From Rhodomicrobium sp. Az07 (lineage in GTDB: Bacteria; Pseudomonadota; Alphaproteobacteria; Rhizobiales; Rhodomicrobiaceae), in the NCBI RefSeq assembly GCF_018619475.1, contig NZ_JAHFZG010000007.1, forward strand, positions 62,001 through 126,000: 64,000 nt of DNA. Direction: 5' to 3'. The translations under genes and the position numbers were made by a program. The notes under the pieces are model-generated. The model was not told where the DNA came from. It ran no database searches and was given only the letters and a program-made list of their open reading frames with translations. This document shows, piece by piece, positions 9,200 to 18,584 of the stretch; position 1 is the stretch's first letter, and each line of letters begins with the position of its first letter.

Positions 9200-9482
9200 A
9201 ATCGCTACCCTCTGGTGGTCCGATCCGACATTTGCTTCCTTTTTGCAGCACACTCGCGAGCAAATGTCGGAATCGCAAGGTCTCGCCGACCGGCGTCACC
9301 GTCTCCGGACCCCGCGCCTATGCGCGACGGAAACGAAATCATCAGCCAAGGGAGGTGCATCATCGACACGTCCAAAATGTGGCGTCGCACAAATTCGGTC
9401 AGCGCGAGGCAGGGCTGGCAGGTTATACAAAGGCGGGCATTTTCGGATGTCTCGGAACACCCTTTCGAGTATAGTGGGGCCG

Positions 9483-10742
9483 ATGTCTAAACCTTTTCAA
9501 CGGTTAACTCTTTCGTGGCCGCGATGGTCTTCCTGCGCGCGCAATTTCACGCTCGCGCTGGGGCTCTTGCTGCCATTCGCCGCCGCAACTCATGCGCAGA
9601 CGCCGCTTCAGGAGGCCATTGCGCGGCTTTCCCCGCAGCAGCAGGCGATCCTTCGCGCCTATGAGTCGGCGCGGGTCGCTCACGCGAAATCGGTGAACAC
9701 CTACTGGAAGCGCGTGGAACTGAAGCGCAAGCGCCGCAAGACGAAAATCGCGCGCTCGCTTCCCCTGACGCTCGACGACTATGTCGCAGAACACCCCCCC
9801 GTTTATAAAGGCCCGAAGCGTCCGGCCGACATCATGGCGATGCTGCCGAAGCCGCCAAAGCCGCCCGTCACGAAAGCGTCGCCGCCGATCCCGGTGGTTT
9901 CCGATTTTCTGCGCGAGGCGGAGGCGACTTATGGTTTTCGCCCCGATCGCGTGCCTGAAGACGACTTCATGATCGCCTACGCGCTTGAAGCCGTGAAGCT
10001 CGGCCTCGGCCGCGATCAGGTCGTGCGCGTCTACGCGCTGGAGACGGGCGGGATGGGCACGCACGATCTGCAATCCGGCTATAATCCGAGAACCGGGCGA
10101 GCCGCGTCGACGGCGATCGGCTACGCGCAGCTTCTGGCGGCCAATTCCATCGAGCAGGTCCGCAAGGAAGGCAAAGAGTTCGCCTCGCGGCTCGAACGGC
10201 TCGCGCAAGACCCCGGCATGCCGCGCGACAGGGCGCAGGCGCTGCTTCGCAAGGCCGCGCTTGTCCGCCGCATGACCGCCGACGCCCGGCGCGTGCGGGA
10301 CGGCTGGTCCGCGCATGTGAAATACGCAATGACGCCGAAGGGGCTTGCGATGCACGCGCTTAACCTCGACGGCCATATCGGCCCCTGGCTGCAGGTGATC
10401 AAGCTCCGCAGCGTGGTCGAATTCGCGCGCAAGAGAGGCTTCGTCAGGCTGACAGGCGGACAGCTTGAACTCATGAACCTCGCCGGTCCGGGCAGCGGCT
10501 TCGAGATGCTGGTTCCACCCGGCCGCGATATGCCCACTGCGAATTTTTTCGAGCGCGGCGGCTACGAGCGGAACCCGGTCGTGCATGAAAGGACCGGCGC
10601 GGAATTGCTGGCGAAGCTCGACGAGATCATGGATCGCAACGTCCAGAAGCCGGGCGCGCGGAGATTCGCCGCCATCTTCGACCGCATTCAGCGGCGTCTC
10701 GCTGCGGGCGGGCGCTCGCAGGGCGAGCATTCGCGCCACTGA
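9483..10742 (+). CDS. secreted protein with lysozyme-fold-like segment, function unknown
   Basis: Exported protein of 419 residues with a signal peptide: a basic start, then LALGLLLPFAAATHAQ with predicted cleavage after AHA. A basic, Pro/Lys-rich linker follows. The central part contains VRVYALETGGMGTHD and, about 20 residues on, STAIGYAQLLAANS, which resembles the catalytic Glu and the GLMQ-like segment of lytic transglycosylases. That resemblance is my inference and no family was recognised firmly. An in-frame ATG 39 bases upstream could also be used. The gene diverges from the patatin gene. Confidence 0.72.
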   Translation: MSKPFQRLTLSWPRWSSCARNFTLALGLLLPFAAATHAQTPLQEAIARLSPQQQAILRAYESARVAHAKSVNTYWKRVELKRKRRKTKIARSLPLTLDDYVAEHPPVYKGPKRPADIMAMLPKPPKPPVTKASPPIPVVSDFLREAEATYGFRPDRVPEDDFMIAYALEAVKLGLGRDQVVRVYALETGGMGTHDLQSGYNPRTGRAASTAIGYAQLLAANSIEQVRKEGKEFASRLERLAQDPGMPRDRAQALLRKAALVRRMTADARRVRDGWSAHVKYAMTPKGLAMHALNLDGHIGPWLQVIKLRSVVEFARKRGFVRLTGGQLELMNLAGPGSGFEMLVPPGRDMPTANFFERGGYERNPVVHERTGAELLAKLDEIMDRNVQKPGARRFAAIFDRIQRRLAAGGRSQGEHSRH

Positions 10743-10814
10743 GCCGTCTCCGCTCTCGATACTCACCCCTTCCCGCGTCGGGGGCTTTACGGGTTAACCA
10801 CCGGCATCGGGTCG

Positions 10815-11066
10815 TCACGCGAAGGGGTTCTTCACCTTCGCGGTCGGCTCGGCGGAGGCAACCACGGTCGGCAGATCTCCGCCCGTCTCAAGCTCCTTCA
10901 CGATCCGGTCCACGGCCTCCTTCAGCACTTTCGCGGCCTGAAGCCCGGCGCGGTCGCGGGTGATCGCCAGCGTGCCGTACATCGAAACGCGATCCTCGCG
11001 GTTCTCGATGGTGAGGCCACCGAGCGTGATCGCGTCCGTCTCATTCCTGAAAGGCGAAAAATTCAT
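10815..11066 (-). CDS. small conserved hypothetical protein
   Basis: A protein of 83 residues with no signal peptide or membrane segment. It begins MNFSPFRNETDAITLGGLTI and continues with mixed strand/helix content, including VLKEAVDRIVKELETG. I do not recognise the family. Its ATG overlaps the TAA of the upstream endonuclease gene by one base (TAATG), so it is almost certainly translated by coupling. That raises the possibility of a role linked to the nuclease, but the sequence itself gives no sign of an immunity or inhibitor function. Confidence 0.7.
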   Translation of the reverse strand: MNFSPFRNETDAITLGGLTIENREDRVSMYGTLAITRDRAGLQAAKVLKEAVDRIVKELETGGDLPTVVASAEPTAKVKNPFA

Positions 11067-11905
11067 TATCTCCTCCCGCCGACCGCCTCGGAGGTCTGGA
11101 GCCGGCATCCGTAATGCGGCGTGGGCCTTGGCAGGATCATAGCACGCCGCCGCGCCACGCCGTCAAGTTGCGGGAAAACGTCGACACCAACCTTGGCTTC
11201 CAGTTCGTCGATGGAAAGCGTCTCCCACGACTGGCTGTCATCGTTCGGCGCAAAATAGGCGGCGGCCGCGTTCCGCGACGGCACGTAGACAGCCTTGAAG
11301 ACATGCGTCGGCACGAGCACGCGGCCCTTCAGGCTCTCAAGCTCCGCGCCGAGGAAGGCAGGGCCGGTGACGACATAGACCGTCGTGCTTTCCGCGACAT
11401 CGCGCACCGCCGATTCGATGCCTTCCCAAAGCACCTCGTTGTTGCAGGGATGCTGCGGGATCATGTTCGCGAGCGAGAACGACTCTTCCTGCGCCTTGCG
11501 CGTCGACATATCACCGTTGGGAGCCATGTGGCCACGGTCGAAACCGCTCCGCTTGAAGTCCGAAAGCTGCGAACGAACCTCCGTTGGAAGCCTCGTCTCA
11601 TCGTGGAAGCTGTGCGAGCCGATACGCGTCAGCGTCCTCGCGGCGGCGATGCGCGCGGGGGTGAGCATCTCGGCGGCCCAGAGAGGCGTCCGCGACACGC
11701 CCGAGTAGAGGAGTGCGACCTCGGAGTAACACAGGCCGTAGGTCTCCCGCGCGAGTTGCTCGCTTTTGATGGCGGGAAACCCGCCGCGATAAAGCTGCGT
11801 TTCGCAGGCTCTATCCTGCGCCCGCCCTTGTGTGGCGTGTTGAAAGGAGGCGATAACGGTGACAAGGGCTATCAGAAGCGCCCGCGCGCGGCGAAGCAAA
11901 GCCAT
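11066..11905 (-). CDS. secreted DNA/RNA non-specific endonuclease (NUC1 family)
   Basis: Sugar-non-specific nuclease of the beta-beta-alpha metal type, 279 residues. An N-terminal signal peptide (LLIALVTVIASFQHATQGRAQ, positions about 10-30) predicts export. The active site motif is DRGHMAPNGDM with the general-base histidine, and the downstream SLANMIPQHPCNNEVLW supplies the metal-binding asparagine. Further blocks are VYVVTGPAFLG and VPTHVFKAVYV. Typical substrates are single- and double-stranded nucleic acids outside the cytoplasm. A small gene is coupled directly after it. Scavenging of extracellular nucleic acid is a likely role, by inference. Confidence 0.92.
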   Translation of the reverse strand: MALLRRARALLIALVTVIASFQHATQGRAQDRACETQLYRGGFPAIKSEQLARETYGLCYSEVALLYSGVSRTPLWAAEMLTPARIAAARTLTRIGSHSFHDETRLPTEVRSQLSDFKRSGFDRGHMAPNGDMSTRKAQEESFSLANMIPQHPCNNEVLWEGIESAVRDVAESTTVYVVTGPAFLGAELESLKGRVLVPTHVFKAVYVPSRNAAAAYFAPNDDSQSWETLSIDELEAKVGVDVFPQLDGVARRRAMILPRPTPHYGCRLQTSEAVGGRR

Positions 11906-12012
11906 GGATTTCCCCGGAACAAGAGCATAAGCCCTTTCCGGGGTACGCGATTCGCAAGAGACGCCCTAAGGGTAGCGCGAGCGGCGCCCACTTATCCCGA
12001 CCTTAGCGCGAG

Positions 12013-12039
12013 CAAAAAAATGGCCGGTGATCCGGCCAT
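12013..12039 (-). terminator. intrinsic terminator of the small secreted-protein gene
   Basis: On the minus strand ATGGCCGG, a 4-base loop and CCGGCCAT form an 8-bp stem followed by seven T residues. It starts about 25 bases after the stop of the gene that ends at 12064. This is a textbook rho-independent terminator. Confidence 0.88.
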
Positions 12040-12063
12040 CTTCGTCGGGATTTGTCGAAGCCG

Positions 12064-12456
12064 CTACTTGCAGGATTTGGCAAGCCCGTCCAGCACATTC
12101 GAGGCGTCTTCGTCCATCTCGGAATCCATGACGTACTTTTCGAAGTCCGCGCCGAGCTTCTTGGCACCGTCCTGCATTTCCTTGTCGAGAGCTTCAAGCT
12201 TCTTCTCGTCCTTCTTCTCGGCGGCGGCCGTGAAGTCGTCCTGAAGCTTGACGAGCTTGCAGAACTGGGCCGTCTTGGCCTTGTCGGCCTTGATGCCGTC
12301 GACGACCTTCTGAATGTCGGCCTTGGTCGCCTTCGGCGCCGCGGGCTCTTCCTTCTGGGCCGGTTCCTTCGCGGGCGCTTCCTTTTGCTGCGCGATGACG
12401 GACGTGGAAACAAAAGCCGTCAAAACCGCGACGGCTACAGCGAATTTCGTGGTCAT
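12064..12456 (-). CDS. small secreted alanine/lysine-rich protein
   Basis: An exported protein of 130 residues with a clear signal peptide (VAVAVLTAFVSTSVIAQ, cleavage after VIA). A short Lys/Glu/Pro/Ala-rich linker (about residues 24-45) is followed by a helical domain with two cysteines, in AQFCKLV and the last residues KSCK, which could form one disulfide in the periplasm. No family name is known to me. Upstream, the start is preceded by an AGGAG-like site. A strong terminator follows the gene, so it is probably a single-gene transcript, often a sign of high expression. Confidence 0.8.
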   Translation of the reverse strand: MTTKFAVAVAVLTAFVSTSVIAQQKEAPAKEPAQKEEPAAPKATKADIQKVVDGIKADKAKTAQFCKLVKLQDDFTAAAEKKDEKKLEALDKEMQDGAKKLGADFEKYVMDSEMDEDASNVLDGLAKSCK

Positions 12457-12814
12457 GAAAAACTCCTGAAAACGGGATGGTTCTGGGGTGCGGCGAGATC
12501 GAAGCTGGAGTTCAGGTTATCGACCGGCCCGATCCTTGCCAAGAAATGGCGGCGATTTCGCGACTCCCATAATGAATTCTTCTCAACTTTCCCACATCAC
12601 CTCGCGCGCCGAAAACCATTTCGTCGCCCGAATAAAGCGCCCGGTGGGGGCGCGCGGGAAGCCAGCTTAAGCCACAAAAGGAGCGGAGAAAGCGGCGCGC
12701 CGAGAACTTTCGCGCTGCCGCTTTCTCCGGACGCCTGCTTAACGGGCTGTGCGAGCGAGCGCGCCAGAGCCGGTACCGATCTGATTGCGATTCAATCAGA
12801 TCGGAATCGGACCG
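12457..12814. other. intergenic stretch between small secreted protein and rlpA
   Basis: About 360 bases with no convincing gene. It holds the promoter side of the secreted-protein gene and, close to the end of rlpA, a hairpin that is found again at 45453-45483. Confidence 0.6.
12776..12804. repeat. dispersed hairpin repeat, copy 1
   Basis: CCGATCTGATT and AATCAGATCGG form a perfect 11-bp stem around the loop GCGATTC. It starts 11 bases beyond the rlpA stop. A near-identical copy lies at 45453-45483, also downstream of a minus-strand gene. There is no T-run after it on either strand. Confidence 0.7.
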
Positions 12815-13348
12815 CTAGCGTGCCCTGCGCCGATGTTTCCCCGCATACCGCGAGCGCTTGCCGGACTTCGCGTAACGCGCCTTCCCCTTCGACTTGGCGG
12901 AACGGGTGTTGCGAACCCGCACGGTGCGGGTCGTCGTGCTGGACCGGACCATTTTAATGGGCTCGCGCAATTCCGCACTTTTCACGGTGCGGCTGCTGCC
13001 GTAGCTCACGACTTCGAGGCAGACCGGCGCAAGACCGTTGAACCCGAGCGCGTTCTTGGCGCCGGTCGAGAGGTCGATGATGCGACCGGCAATGAACGGG
13101 CCGCGGTCGTTGATGCGCACGGTGATACTGCGCCCCGTCCGCTGATTGCGAACGACGACACGTGTGCCGAACGGCAGGGTCTTGTGAGCTGCGGAAATGC
13201 CCATGTGATTGTAGGACTCCCCGTTCGCGGTACGCGAACCGGTGGAGTAGTGGGAGGCGATGCCGCACTCGGCAAACGCTTGCTGGCCGGTGAGAGCCAT
13301 CGCCGCCATCAGGACAACCGCACGGATACGCTTCACGTTGTTCATCAC
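12815..13348 (-). CDS. rlpA: RlpA-like septal ring lytic transglycosylase family protein
   Basis: Exported double-psi beta-barrel protein of the RlpA family, 177 residues. After an N-terminal signal segment (VVLMAAMALTGQQAFA) the barrel is visible as GIASHYSTGSRTANGE, AAHKTLPFGTRVVVRNQRTG and INDRGPFIAGRIIDLS. RlpA proteins cleave glycan strands lacking stem peptides at the division site. There is no C-terminal SPOR domain; instead the last 45 residues are very basic (Arg/Lys/Ser), so septal targeting by SPOR is not expected. The gene is divergent from the membrane protein that follows. Confidence 0.88.
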   Translation of the reverse strand: MMNNVKRIRAVVLMAAMALTGQQAFAECGIASHYSTGSRTANGESYNHMGISAAHKTLPFGTRVVVRNQRTGRSITVRINDRGPFIAGRIIDLSTGAKNALGFNGLAPVCLEVVSYGSSRTVKSAELREPIKMVRSSTTTRTVRVRNTRSAKSKGKARYAKSGKRSRYAGKHRRRAR

Positions 13349-13855
13349 AACCTTTCCTTGTCAACTTCGGACCGGCGCGATTGAGAGGGTAAATGAGGCG
13401 TAAATTGGGAAGCACCTTGCGGTGGGCTGGCATGCATAAATTGCATACCACGGCGTAGAGACGCATTATCCGTGAACGGAAACAGGTTGTTAAATTTGCA
13501 ACGACCCTCGTTAATCTTTTTAAATGTAACGGGTTATGTCAGAATCTGTAAAAAGTTTTCACCATTTGAAAGACTGGACTTCAACGGTTTGTGCGTCAAA
13601 CCAGCGCACGAATGTTTAAGACTTAAACGGCATCCTTTTCCAAGGCGCTTTCGACGAAATTTCGATTGTGCTCACAAAAAAATACGCTGATCGAAATGCC
13701 CCGGAAAGTGACCCGCAGGACACACCTCCTTCGGGGCACGAAAGACCGCACGAGCGGCGTAAGAAATACACGAACATAACTTGCGGGCTGTGACGAATAA
13801 CAGGGGGTTTCGGCTTCCGTAAAATAATAATCAAATAAAAGCCGGGAGAACTTGT
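13349..13855. other. AT-richer divergent intergenic region
   Basis: About 500 bases between two divergent genes, visibly richer in A+T than the surroundings. It must hold the promoters of rlpA and of the membrane protein gene. A 7-bp TGCCCCG/CGGGGCA inverted pair spans 13697-13738 with a long loop. No RNA gene was recognised. Confidence 0.5.
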
Positions 13856-15391
13856 ATGAAGTACTCACCCGCGAGCATGAGCGCCCTCTCACTCGGCCTG
13901 CTCTCGATCCTAGCCCTGTGGCTGGTAATCCAGCAACACCCGGTGCCGGTAAGCGTCGCGTTGATCCTCGCCCTGTTTTTTGCGCTGCTTCTCCCTGCGG
14001 TCTTCATGATCGTTCGTCATCAGACGCGCCTCAATCGGCTGCGCACGGCGGGCCTCATCCGCGAAACCCTCGATCCAGGCCCCCGCACCGACCTCTATTT
14101 CGAGTTCCTGAAGCGCAAATACCTGACACGCGAGGACGAAGCGCAGCAGGCAGCCAGCGCCGCGCCCGCGCGCTATCCTTTCACCACGGTCCATGACTGC
14201 CTGATCGGGGTGGCTTGCCTTCCATTCGTGCTTTTCACCGCCGGCGGATTCTTCGTTCTCTTCCTGCCCGCCGGACAGCTTCCGGATGTGCTCGGAGGCT
14301 CGCTCGGCGCCAATGTCTTCAGCATCGGCGGCCTCAGCGCGCCCTCGCCGAAGGATTATGAAAACGTCGTCACCATTGCCTCGCTCGCTTTTGCGGGGGC
14401 CTATCTCTACAGTGTCCGTCTTTTTATCAAGTCTCTGCTTTCATTCGATTTTTCTGTGATGACGCCGCTGCGCGCCTTCTTTCACATCCTCGTCGCCGTG
14501 ATGCTCGCGGTGGTCGTCTGGCGCATCGCGCCGGAGACGAAAGCGGTGACGTCGCTGCTTGCATCGCCGCAACAGATTGCTGCCGAGCCGAAAGCGCAAT
14601 TTATTACCGAAGCGGCGACACTCCCAGCGCCCGCGCCCATGCCGAAGATCTGGCTTCTGTTCGCCTTCGCCATCGGCTTCGTGCCGGACGGAGCCTTCAC
14701 CTGGGCGGCGCGGAAGGCGCGTCTGACGCTCGACCGACGCTATTCGGGATCGAAGTTAAGCGCGGTAACGCCGCTCACCGTCATCGACGGGATCGACTTC
14801 ATGACGTCGTACCGGCTCGACGAACGCCGCATCTCGAACGTCCAGAACCTTGCAGCCGCCAATCCCATCATGCTGCATGTCGAGACGCCGTTCTGCGTCT
14901 TCATTATAATGGACTGGATCGCACAGGCGCAGCTCTGCGCCGCAGTCGGTCCGCAGCGCTTCCTTCTTTTGAGGAAGCTCAACCTTAGGACCATTTTCGA
15001 TCTCGAACACGCGGTCCTCGATCCGGCGGCTCCAATGGGACTGAAGCACATGGTCGGCTCTGTCCTGCTTGCGAACGACGGCAAGACCAGCATCATGCGC
15101 GACTACGGCATCCGCCCCCTCGAAGCAACTTATCGCGACTTCGACAAGGCGCTTGCATCCTGGGTCAACATCGAGGTCGTCGAACATCTCGTCCACGTGA
15201 TCCTTGACGATCTTCACGTTCAGCGCCTGCGCCAGATCAGGCAGGACATCGAGGCGTCGATGCATCTCGAGCCGCGCGCCGAGCAGCCCCGTCCACAGCT
15301 CAAGATCCCGGCATCGGCCCCGCCGCCACGGTCCAACGGACACGCGAACGGCCACCGCGACGACCGCGAATATTCCCACGTGTCGGAATGA
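13856..15391 (+). CDS. membrane protein of unknown function
   Basis: A 511-residue inner-membrane protein that I cannot assign to a family. Two hydrophobic segments lie at about residues 7-25 and 33-55, a third pair near 122-150 (CLIGVACLPFVLFTAGGFFV) and 180-205, another near 205-225, and one near 262-280. The last 220 residues are soluble and helical, containing LTVIDGIDFMTSYRLDERRI and a DLEHAVLDP segment that looks like a helix-hairpin-helix-type module. The tail is Pro/His/Asn rich. A GGGAG site lies just before the ATG. It appears to be transcribed alone. Confidence 0.8.
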   Translation: MKYSPASMSALSLGLLSILALWLVIQQHPVPVSVALILALFFALLLPAVFMIVRHQTRLNRLRTAGLIRETLDPGPRTDLYFEFLKRKYLTREDEAQQAASAAPARYPFTTVHDCLIGVACLPFVLFTAGGFFVLFLPAGQLPDVLGGSLGANVFSIGGLSAPSPKDYENVVTIASLAFAGAYLYSVRLFIKSLLSFDFSVMTPLRAFFHILVAVMLAVVVWRIAPETKAVTSLLASPQQIAAEPKAQFITEAATLPAPAPMPKIWLLFAFAIGFVPDGAFTWAARKARLTLDRRYSGSKLSAVTPLTVIDGIDFMTSYRLDERRISNVQNLAAANPIMLHVETPFCVFIIMDWIAQAQLCAAVGPQRFLLLRKLNLRTIFDLEHAVLDPAAPMGLKHMVGSVLLANDGKTSIMRDYGIRPLEATYRDFDKALASWVNIEVVEHLVHVILDDLHVQRLRQIRQDIEASMHLEPRAEQPRPQLKIPASAPPPRSNGHANGHRDDREYSHVSE

Positions 15392-15571
15392 CCGCGTGAG
15401 GGATAATATATAAAGTCTGTCTCGCTAACCGCGAGCGCGGCGCGGCCAAACCCCTGTCCGCGATCCCGGACCGCAGGACTCCCGCGAAATCGGCCCCCAT
15501 TGATTGCAATCTCGGCGGAAGTTTTTATACTGCGCGCCTGAGATTGCTTCATGACCCCCGATAGAGGCCGT

Positions 15572-16873
15572 ATGTCCGCCGCATCTTCCGCAGTTGCATC
15601 GTTTTTTTCCGCGCCGCTTTCCGACGCCGATCCAGACATTCATAAAGTGCTCGGCCGCGAACTCGAACGGCAGCGCGATGAAATCGAGTTGATCGCGTCC
15701 GAGAACTATGTGTCTCGCGCCGTACTTGAGGCGGCGGGATCGGTTCTCACCAACAAATATGCGGAAGGCTATCCCGGCAAACGCTATTACGGCGGCTGCC
15801 AGGAAGTCGACGTCGCCGAACAACTCGCCATCGACCGCGCCAAGCAGCTTTTCGGCTGCGACTTCGCGAATGTGCAGCCGCACTCCGGCAGCCAGGCCAA
15901 TCAGGGCGTGTTCCTCGCCATGCTGAAGCCCGGCGACACCATCCTCGGCATGGGCATCGACATGGGCGGCCATCTCACCCACGGCGCCGCGCCGAACCAG
16001 TCGGGCAAATGGTTCAACGCCATTCATTACGGCGTGCGCCGCGAGGACGACTATATCGACTACGAACAGGTCGAGCGCCTCGCGAAGGAGCACAGGCCGA
16101 AGATGCTCATCGCCGGCGGCTCGGCCTATGCGCGGCAGTTCGATTTCAAGCGCTTCCGTGAGATCGCGGACGAAGTGGGCGCGCTGCTCCTCGTCGACAT
16201 GGCGCATTTCGCGGGGCTCGTCGCGGGCGGCCAGCATCCGAGCCCGTTCCCGCACGCCCATTTCGCCACCTCCACCACGCACAAGACGCTGCGCGGCCCG
16301 CGCGGCGCGATCATCCTGACAAATGACGGCGACCTCGCGAAAAAGGTCAATTCCGCGATCTTCCCCGGCCTTCAGGGCGGCCCGCTGATGCACATCATCG
16401 CGGCGAAGGCGGTCGCGTTCGGCGAGGCGCTGAAGCCGGAATTCAAGCAATACGCGAAGGCCGTGGTCGAAAACGCGAAGGCGCTCGGCGCGAGCCTGAA
16501 GGAAGGCGGCGTCGACCTCGTCTCCGGCGGCACCGACAACCACCTGCTTCTCGTCGACCTGCGCCCCAAGGGGCTGACCGGCAAGGCTGTGGAAGCTGCC
16601 CTCGGCCATGCCCACATCACCGTCAACAAGAACGGCGTTCCCTACGATCCCGAGAAGCCGACCGTTACCTCCGGCATCCGCGTCGGTTCGCCTGCTGGAA
16701 CCACGCGCGGCTTCGGCGTCGCCGAGTTCGCGAAGATCGGCGGGCTCATGGTCGACGTGCTGGAAGGTCTGAAGGCTGGCGGAGACGCAGCCACCAAGGC
16801 GCAGGAAAATGTCAAGGCCGAGGCGCTGGCGCTGTGCGAGCGCTTCCCGATCTATCCGGGTATCAAGGCGTAG
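15572..16873 (+). CDS. glyA: serine hydroxymethyltransferase
   Basis: PLP enzyme that interconverts serine and glycine while charging tetrahydrofolate with a one-carbon unit. Hallmarks are [16 protein letters not shown], the [18 protein letters not shown] substrate loop and the PLP lysine in [11 protein letters not shown]. Length (433 residues) is normal. The ATG at 15572 is preferred because of an AGAGG site 5 bases upstream; another ATG 21 bases earlier is in frame. nrdR starts 38 bases downstream on the same strand, an arrangement common in alphaproteobacteria. Confidence 0.96.
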   Translation: MSAASSAVASFFSAPLSDADPDIHKVLGRELERQRDEIELIASENYVSRAVLEAAGSVLTNKYAEGYPGKRYYGGCQEVDVAEQLAIDRAKQLFGCDFANVQPHSGSQANQGVFLAMLKPGDTILGMGIDMGGHLTHGAAPNQSGKWFNAIHYGVRREDDYIDYEQVERLAKEHRPKMLIAGGSAYARQFDFKRFREIADEVGALLLVDMAHFAGLVAGGQHPSPFPHAHFATSTTHKTLRGPRGAIILTNDGDLAKKVNSAIFPGLQGGPLMHIIAAKAVAFGEALKPEFKQYAKAVVENAKALGASLKEGGVDLVSGGTDNHLLLVDLRPKGLTGKAVEAALGHAHITVNKNGVPYDPEKPTVTSGIRVGSPAGTTRGFGVAEFAKIGGLMVDVLEGLKAGGDAATKAQENVKAEALALCERFPIYPGIKA

Positions 16874-16911
16874 AGACAAGCGGCGGTCGATCCGCCAGAG
16901 CAGGCCATACC

Positions 16912-17391
16912 ATGCGGTGCCCTATTTGCGGTGCGCTTGATACCCAGGTGCGCGACAGCCGCCCGTCGGAGGATCACACGGCGATCCGGCGGCGGCGTTC
17001 ATGCGCCGAATGCGGGGCGCGCTTCACCACCTTCGAGCGCGTTCAGCTTCGTGAACTGACGATCATCAAGCGGAGCGGGCGGCGCGTGCCGTTCGACCGC
17101 GAGAAGCTCAGGCGCTCGATCGAGATCGCGACCCGCAAGCGCTCCATCGGCGAGGATCGCATCGAGCAGTTGGTGAGCGAAATCGTGCGCAAGCTCGAAA
17201 TCTCGAACGAGTCGGAAATCCCCTCCGAGATCGTGGGCTGCCATGTCATGGAGGGGCTGAAGGCGCTCGATGGCGTGGCCTATGTCCGTTACGCGAGCGT
17301 CTACCGCGATTTCAGCGAGGCGAAGGACTTTCACCGCGTGCTGGGCGAGCTTGACAGCGCCGCATTCGTGCGCGCCTCGGACGAGAAATGA
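16912..17391 (+). CDS. nrdR: transcriptional repressor NrdR
   Basis: Zinc-ribbon/ATP-cone repressor of ribonucleotide reductase genes, 159 residues. The zinc ribbon is MRCPICG followed by [18 protein letters not shown], giving two CxxC pairs, and the ATP-cone starts at [20 protein letters not shown]. The protein senses dATP/ATP and binds NrdR boxes; none was seen in the window. The stop overlaps the ribD start as ATGA, so it is the first gene of the riboflavin operon or is co-transcribed from glyA. Confidence 0.97.
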   Translation: MRCPICGALDTQVRDSRPSEDHTAIRRRRSCAECGARFTTFERVQLRELTIIKRSGRRVPFDREKLRRSIEIATRKRSIGEDRIEQLVSEIVRKLEISNESEIPSEIVGCHVMEGLKALDGVAYVRYASVYRDFSEAKDFHRVLGELDSAAFVRASDEK

Positions 17392-18581
17392 GCGATCCTG
17401 CCGCTTCCTCCAGCGAAACGACCGCGAAGGCATCGGCTGATGCCGCGCGCTTGCCGTTGCCCGCGTCCGTCATAGACGCCCTTTGCCGCCGCGCTCTTTT
17501 CGTCGCGCAAACCAATATCGGCGCGACATCTCCCAACCCGAGCGTCGGCGCGGTTGTGGCCGACGCGCGCACCGGCGAGATCATCGCAAGCGCGGCCACC
17601 GCGCGCGGCGGGCGTCCTCATGCCGAAGTGCTGGCCCTTCGCGAGGCGGGCGAGCGGGCGAAAGGCGCGCTGATCATCACCACGCTCGAACCGTGCAGCC
17701 ATTTCGGCGCGACGCCGCCTTGCGCGCACAGCATCGTTGGCGCTGGCATTTCGCATCTGATCTACGCCTCGCTCGACCCCGACACGCGCGTCGCGGGCCG
17801 TGGTCTGACCTATGTGGCGCAGCACGGTGTCCGCGCGACGCGGGGGACGCCCGCTTTCGTCCGCGATTGCGACTGGCTGAACCTCGGCCACTCTTTGCGC
17901 GTCACCGAGCGGCGGCCGTTCGTGCAGGTGAAGCTTGCGGTCGACGCGGCGGGCTTCGTACCGCGCGGGAACGGCAAGCCCGTGTTCATAACCGGCGATG
18001 TGGCGCGCGCGGCGGCCCATCTGCTGCGCGCCCGTGCCGATGCCATCCTCGTCGGCCGCAAGACGGTCGAAGCCGACGACCCCGAACTCACATGCCGCCT
18101 GCCGGGCCTCGCCGACCGCTCGCCGGTTCGCGTGGTGCTCGCCTCACGCTGCAATGTGCCGCCCGCCGCAAAGCTGTTCGCCGTTGAGCGCCCGCCGGTC
18201 TGGATCGTCTGCGGCGATTCATCGGAAGGCACGGCGTTCTTCGGCCGCCCCGGCGTGCGTGTCCTCGACATCGGCGCGTCGCTCACGGGCCGCCTCAACC
18301 TCAGACTTGCCATGATGCGGCTCGCGGCCGAAGGCATCACGCGCCTCCTCGTCGAGGGCGGACCGTCGACCGCGCGCGGCTTCATCGACGCAGGGCTTGC
18401 CGACGAAGTCGTCATCATGCAAGGCACGCAGACGCTCGACCCACAGGCGGGCATGCCGCCTTTCGGGGACGCCGGCCTCGCCCTCGTTGCCGCCTCGCCT
18501 CAATTCACCCTGTTCGAAAAAAGAAAAGCGGGCGCGGACACGATTTCCATTTATCGCTCAACCGCACACTGGCAGAATTGA
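17388..18581 (+). CDS. ribD: bifunctional riboflavin deaminase/reductase RibD
   Basis: Catalyses two consecutive steps of riboflavin synthesis: deamination of the pyrimidinone and reduction of the ribosyl side chain. The N-terminal deaminase domain has the zinc ligands in HAEVLAL and [11 protein letters not shown]; the C-terminal reductase domain has [19 protein letters not shown] and [22 protein letters not shown]. Length (397 residues) is a little above the E. coli protein because of an Ala/Ser-rich N-terminal extension of about 25 residues. It overlaps nrdR by four bases and precedes ribE by three bases. Confidence 0.96.
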   Translation: MSDPAASSSETTAKASADAARLPLPASVIDALCRRALFVAQTNIGATSPNPSVGAVVADARTGEIIASAATARGGRPHAEVLALREAGERAKGALIITTLEPCSHFGATPPCAHSIVGAGISHLIYASLDPDTRVAGRGLTYVAQHGVRATRGTPAFVRDCDWLNLGHSLRVTERRPFVQVKLAVDAAGFVPRGNGKPVFITGDVARAAAHLLRARADAILVGRKTVEADDPELTCRLPGLADRSPVRVVLASRCNVPPAAKLFAVERPPVWIVCGDSSEGTAFFGRPGVRVLDIGASLTGRLNLRLAMMRLAAEGITRLLVEGGPSTARGFIDAGLADEVVIMQGTQTLDPQAGMPPFGDAGLALVAASPQFTLFEKRKAGADTISIYRSTAHWQN

Positions 18582-18584
18582 CGC

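Noticed and set aside
15392-15571. A glycine riboswitch upstream of glyA.
   Set aside because: The leader is short and I could not find the paired aptamer core; no convincing fold.
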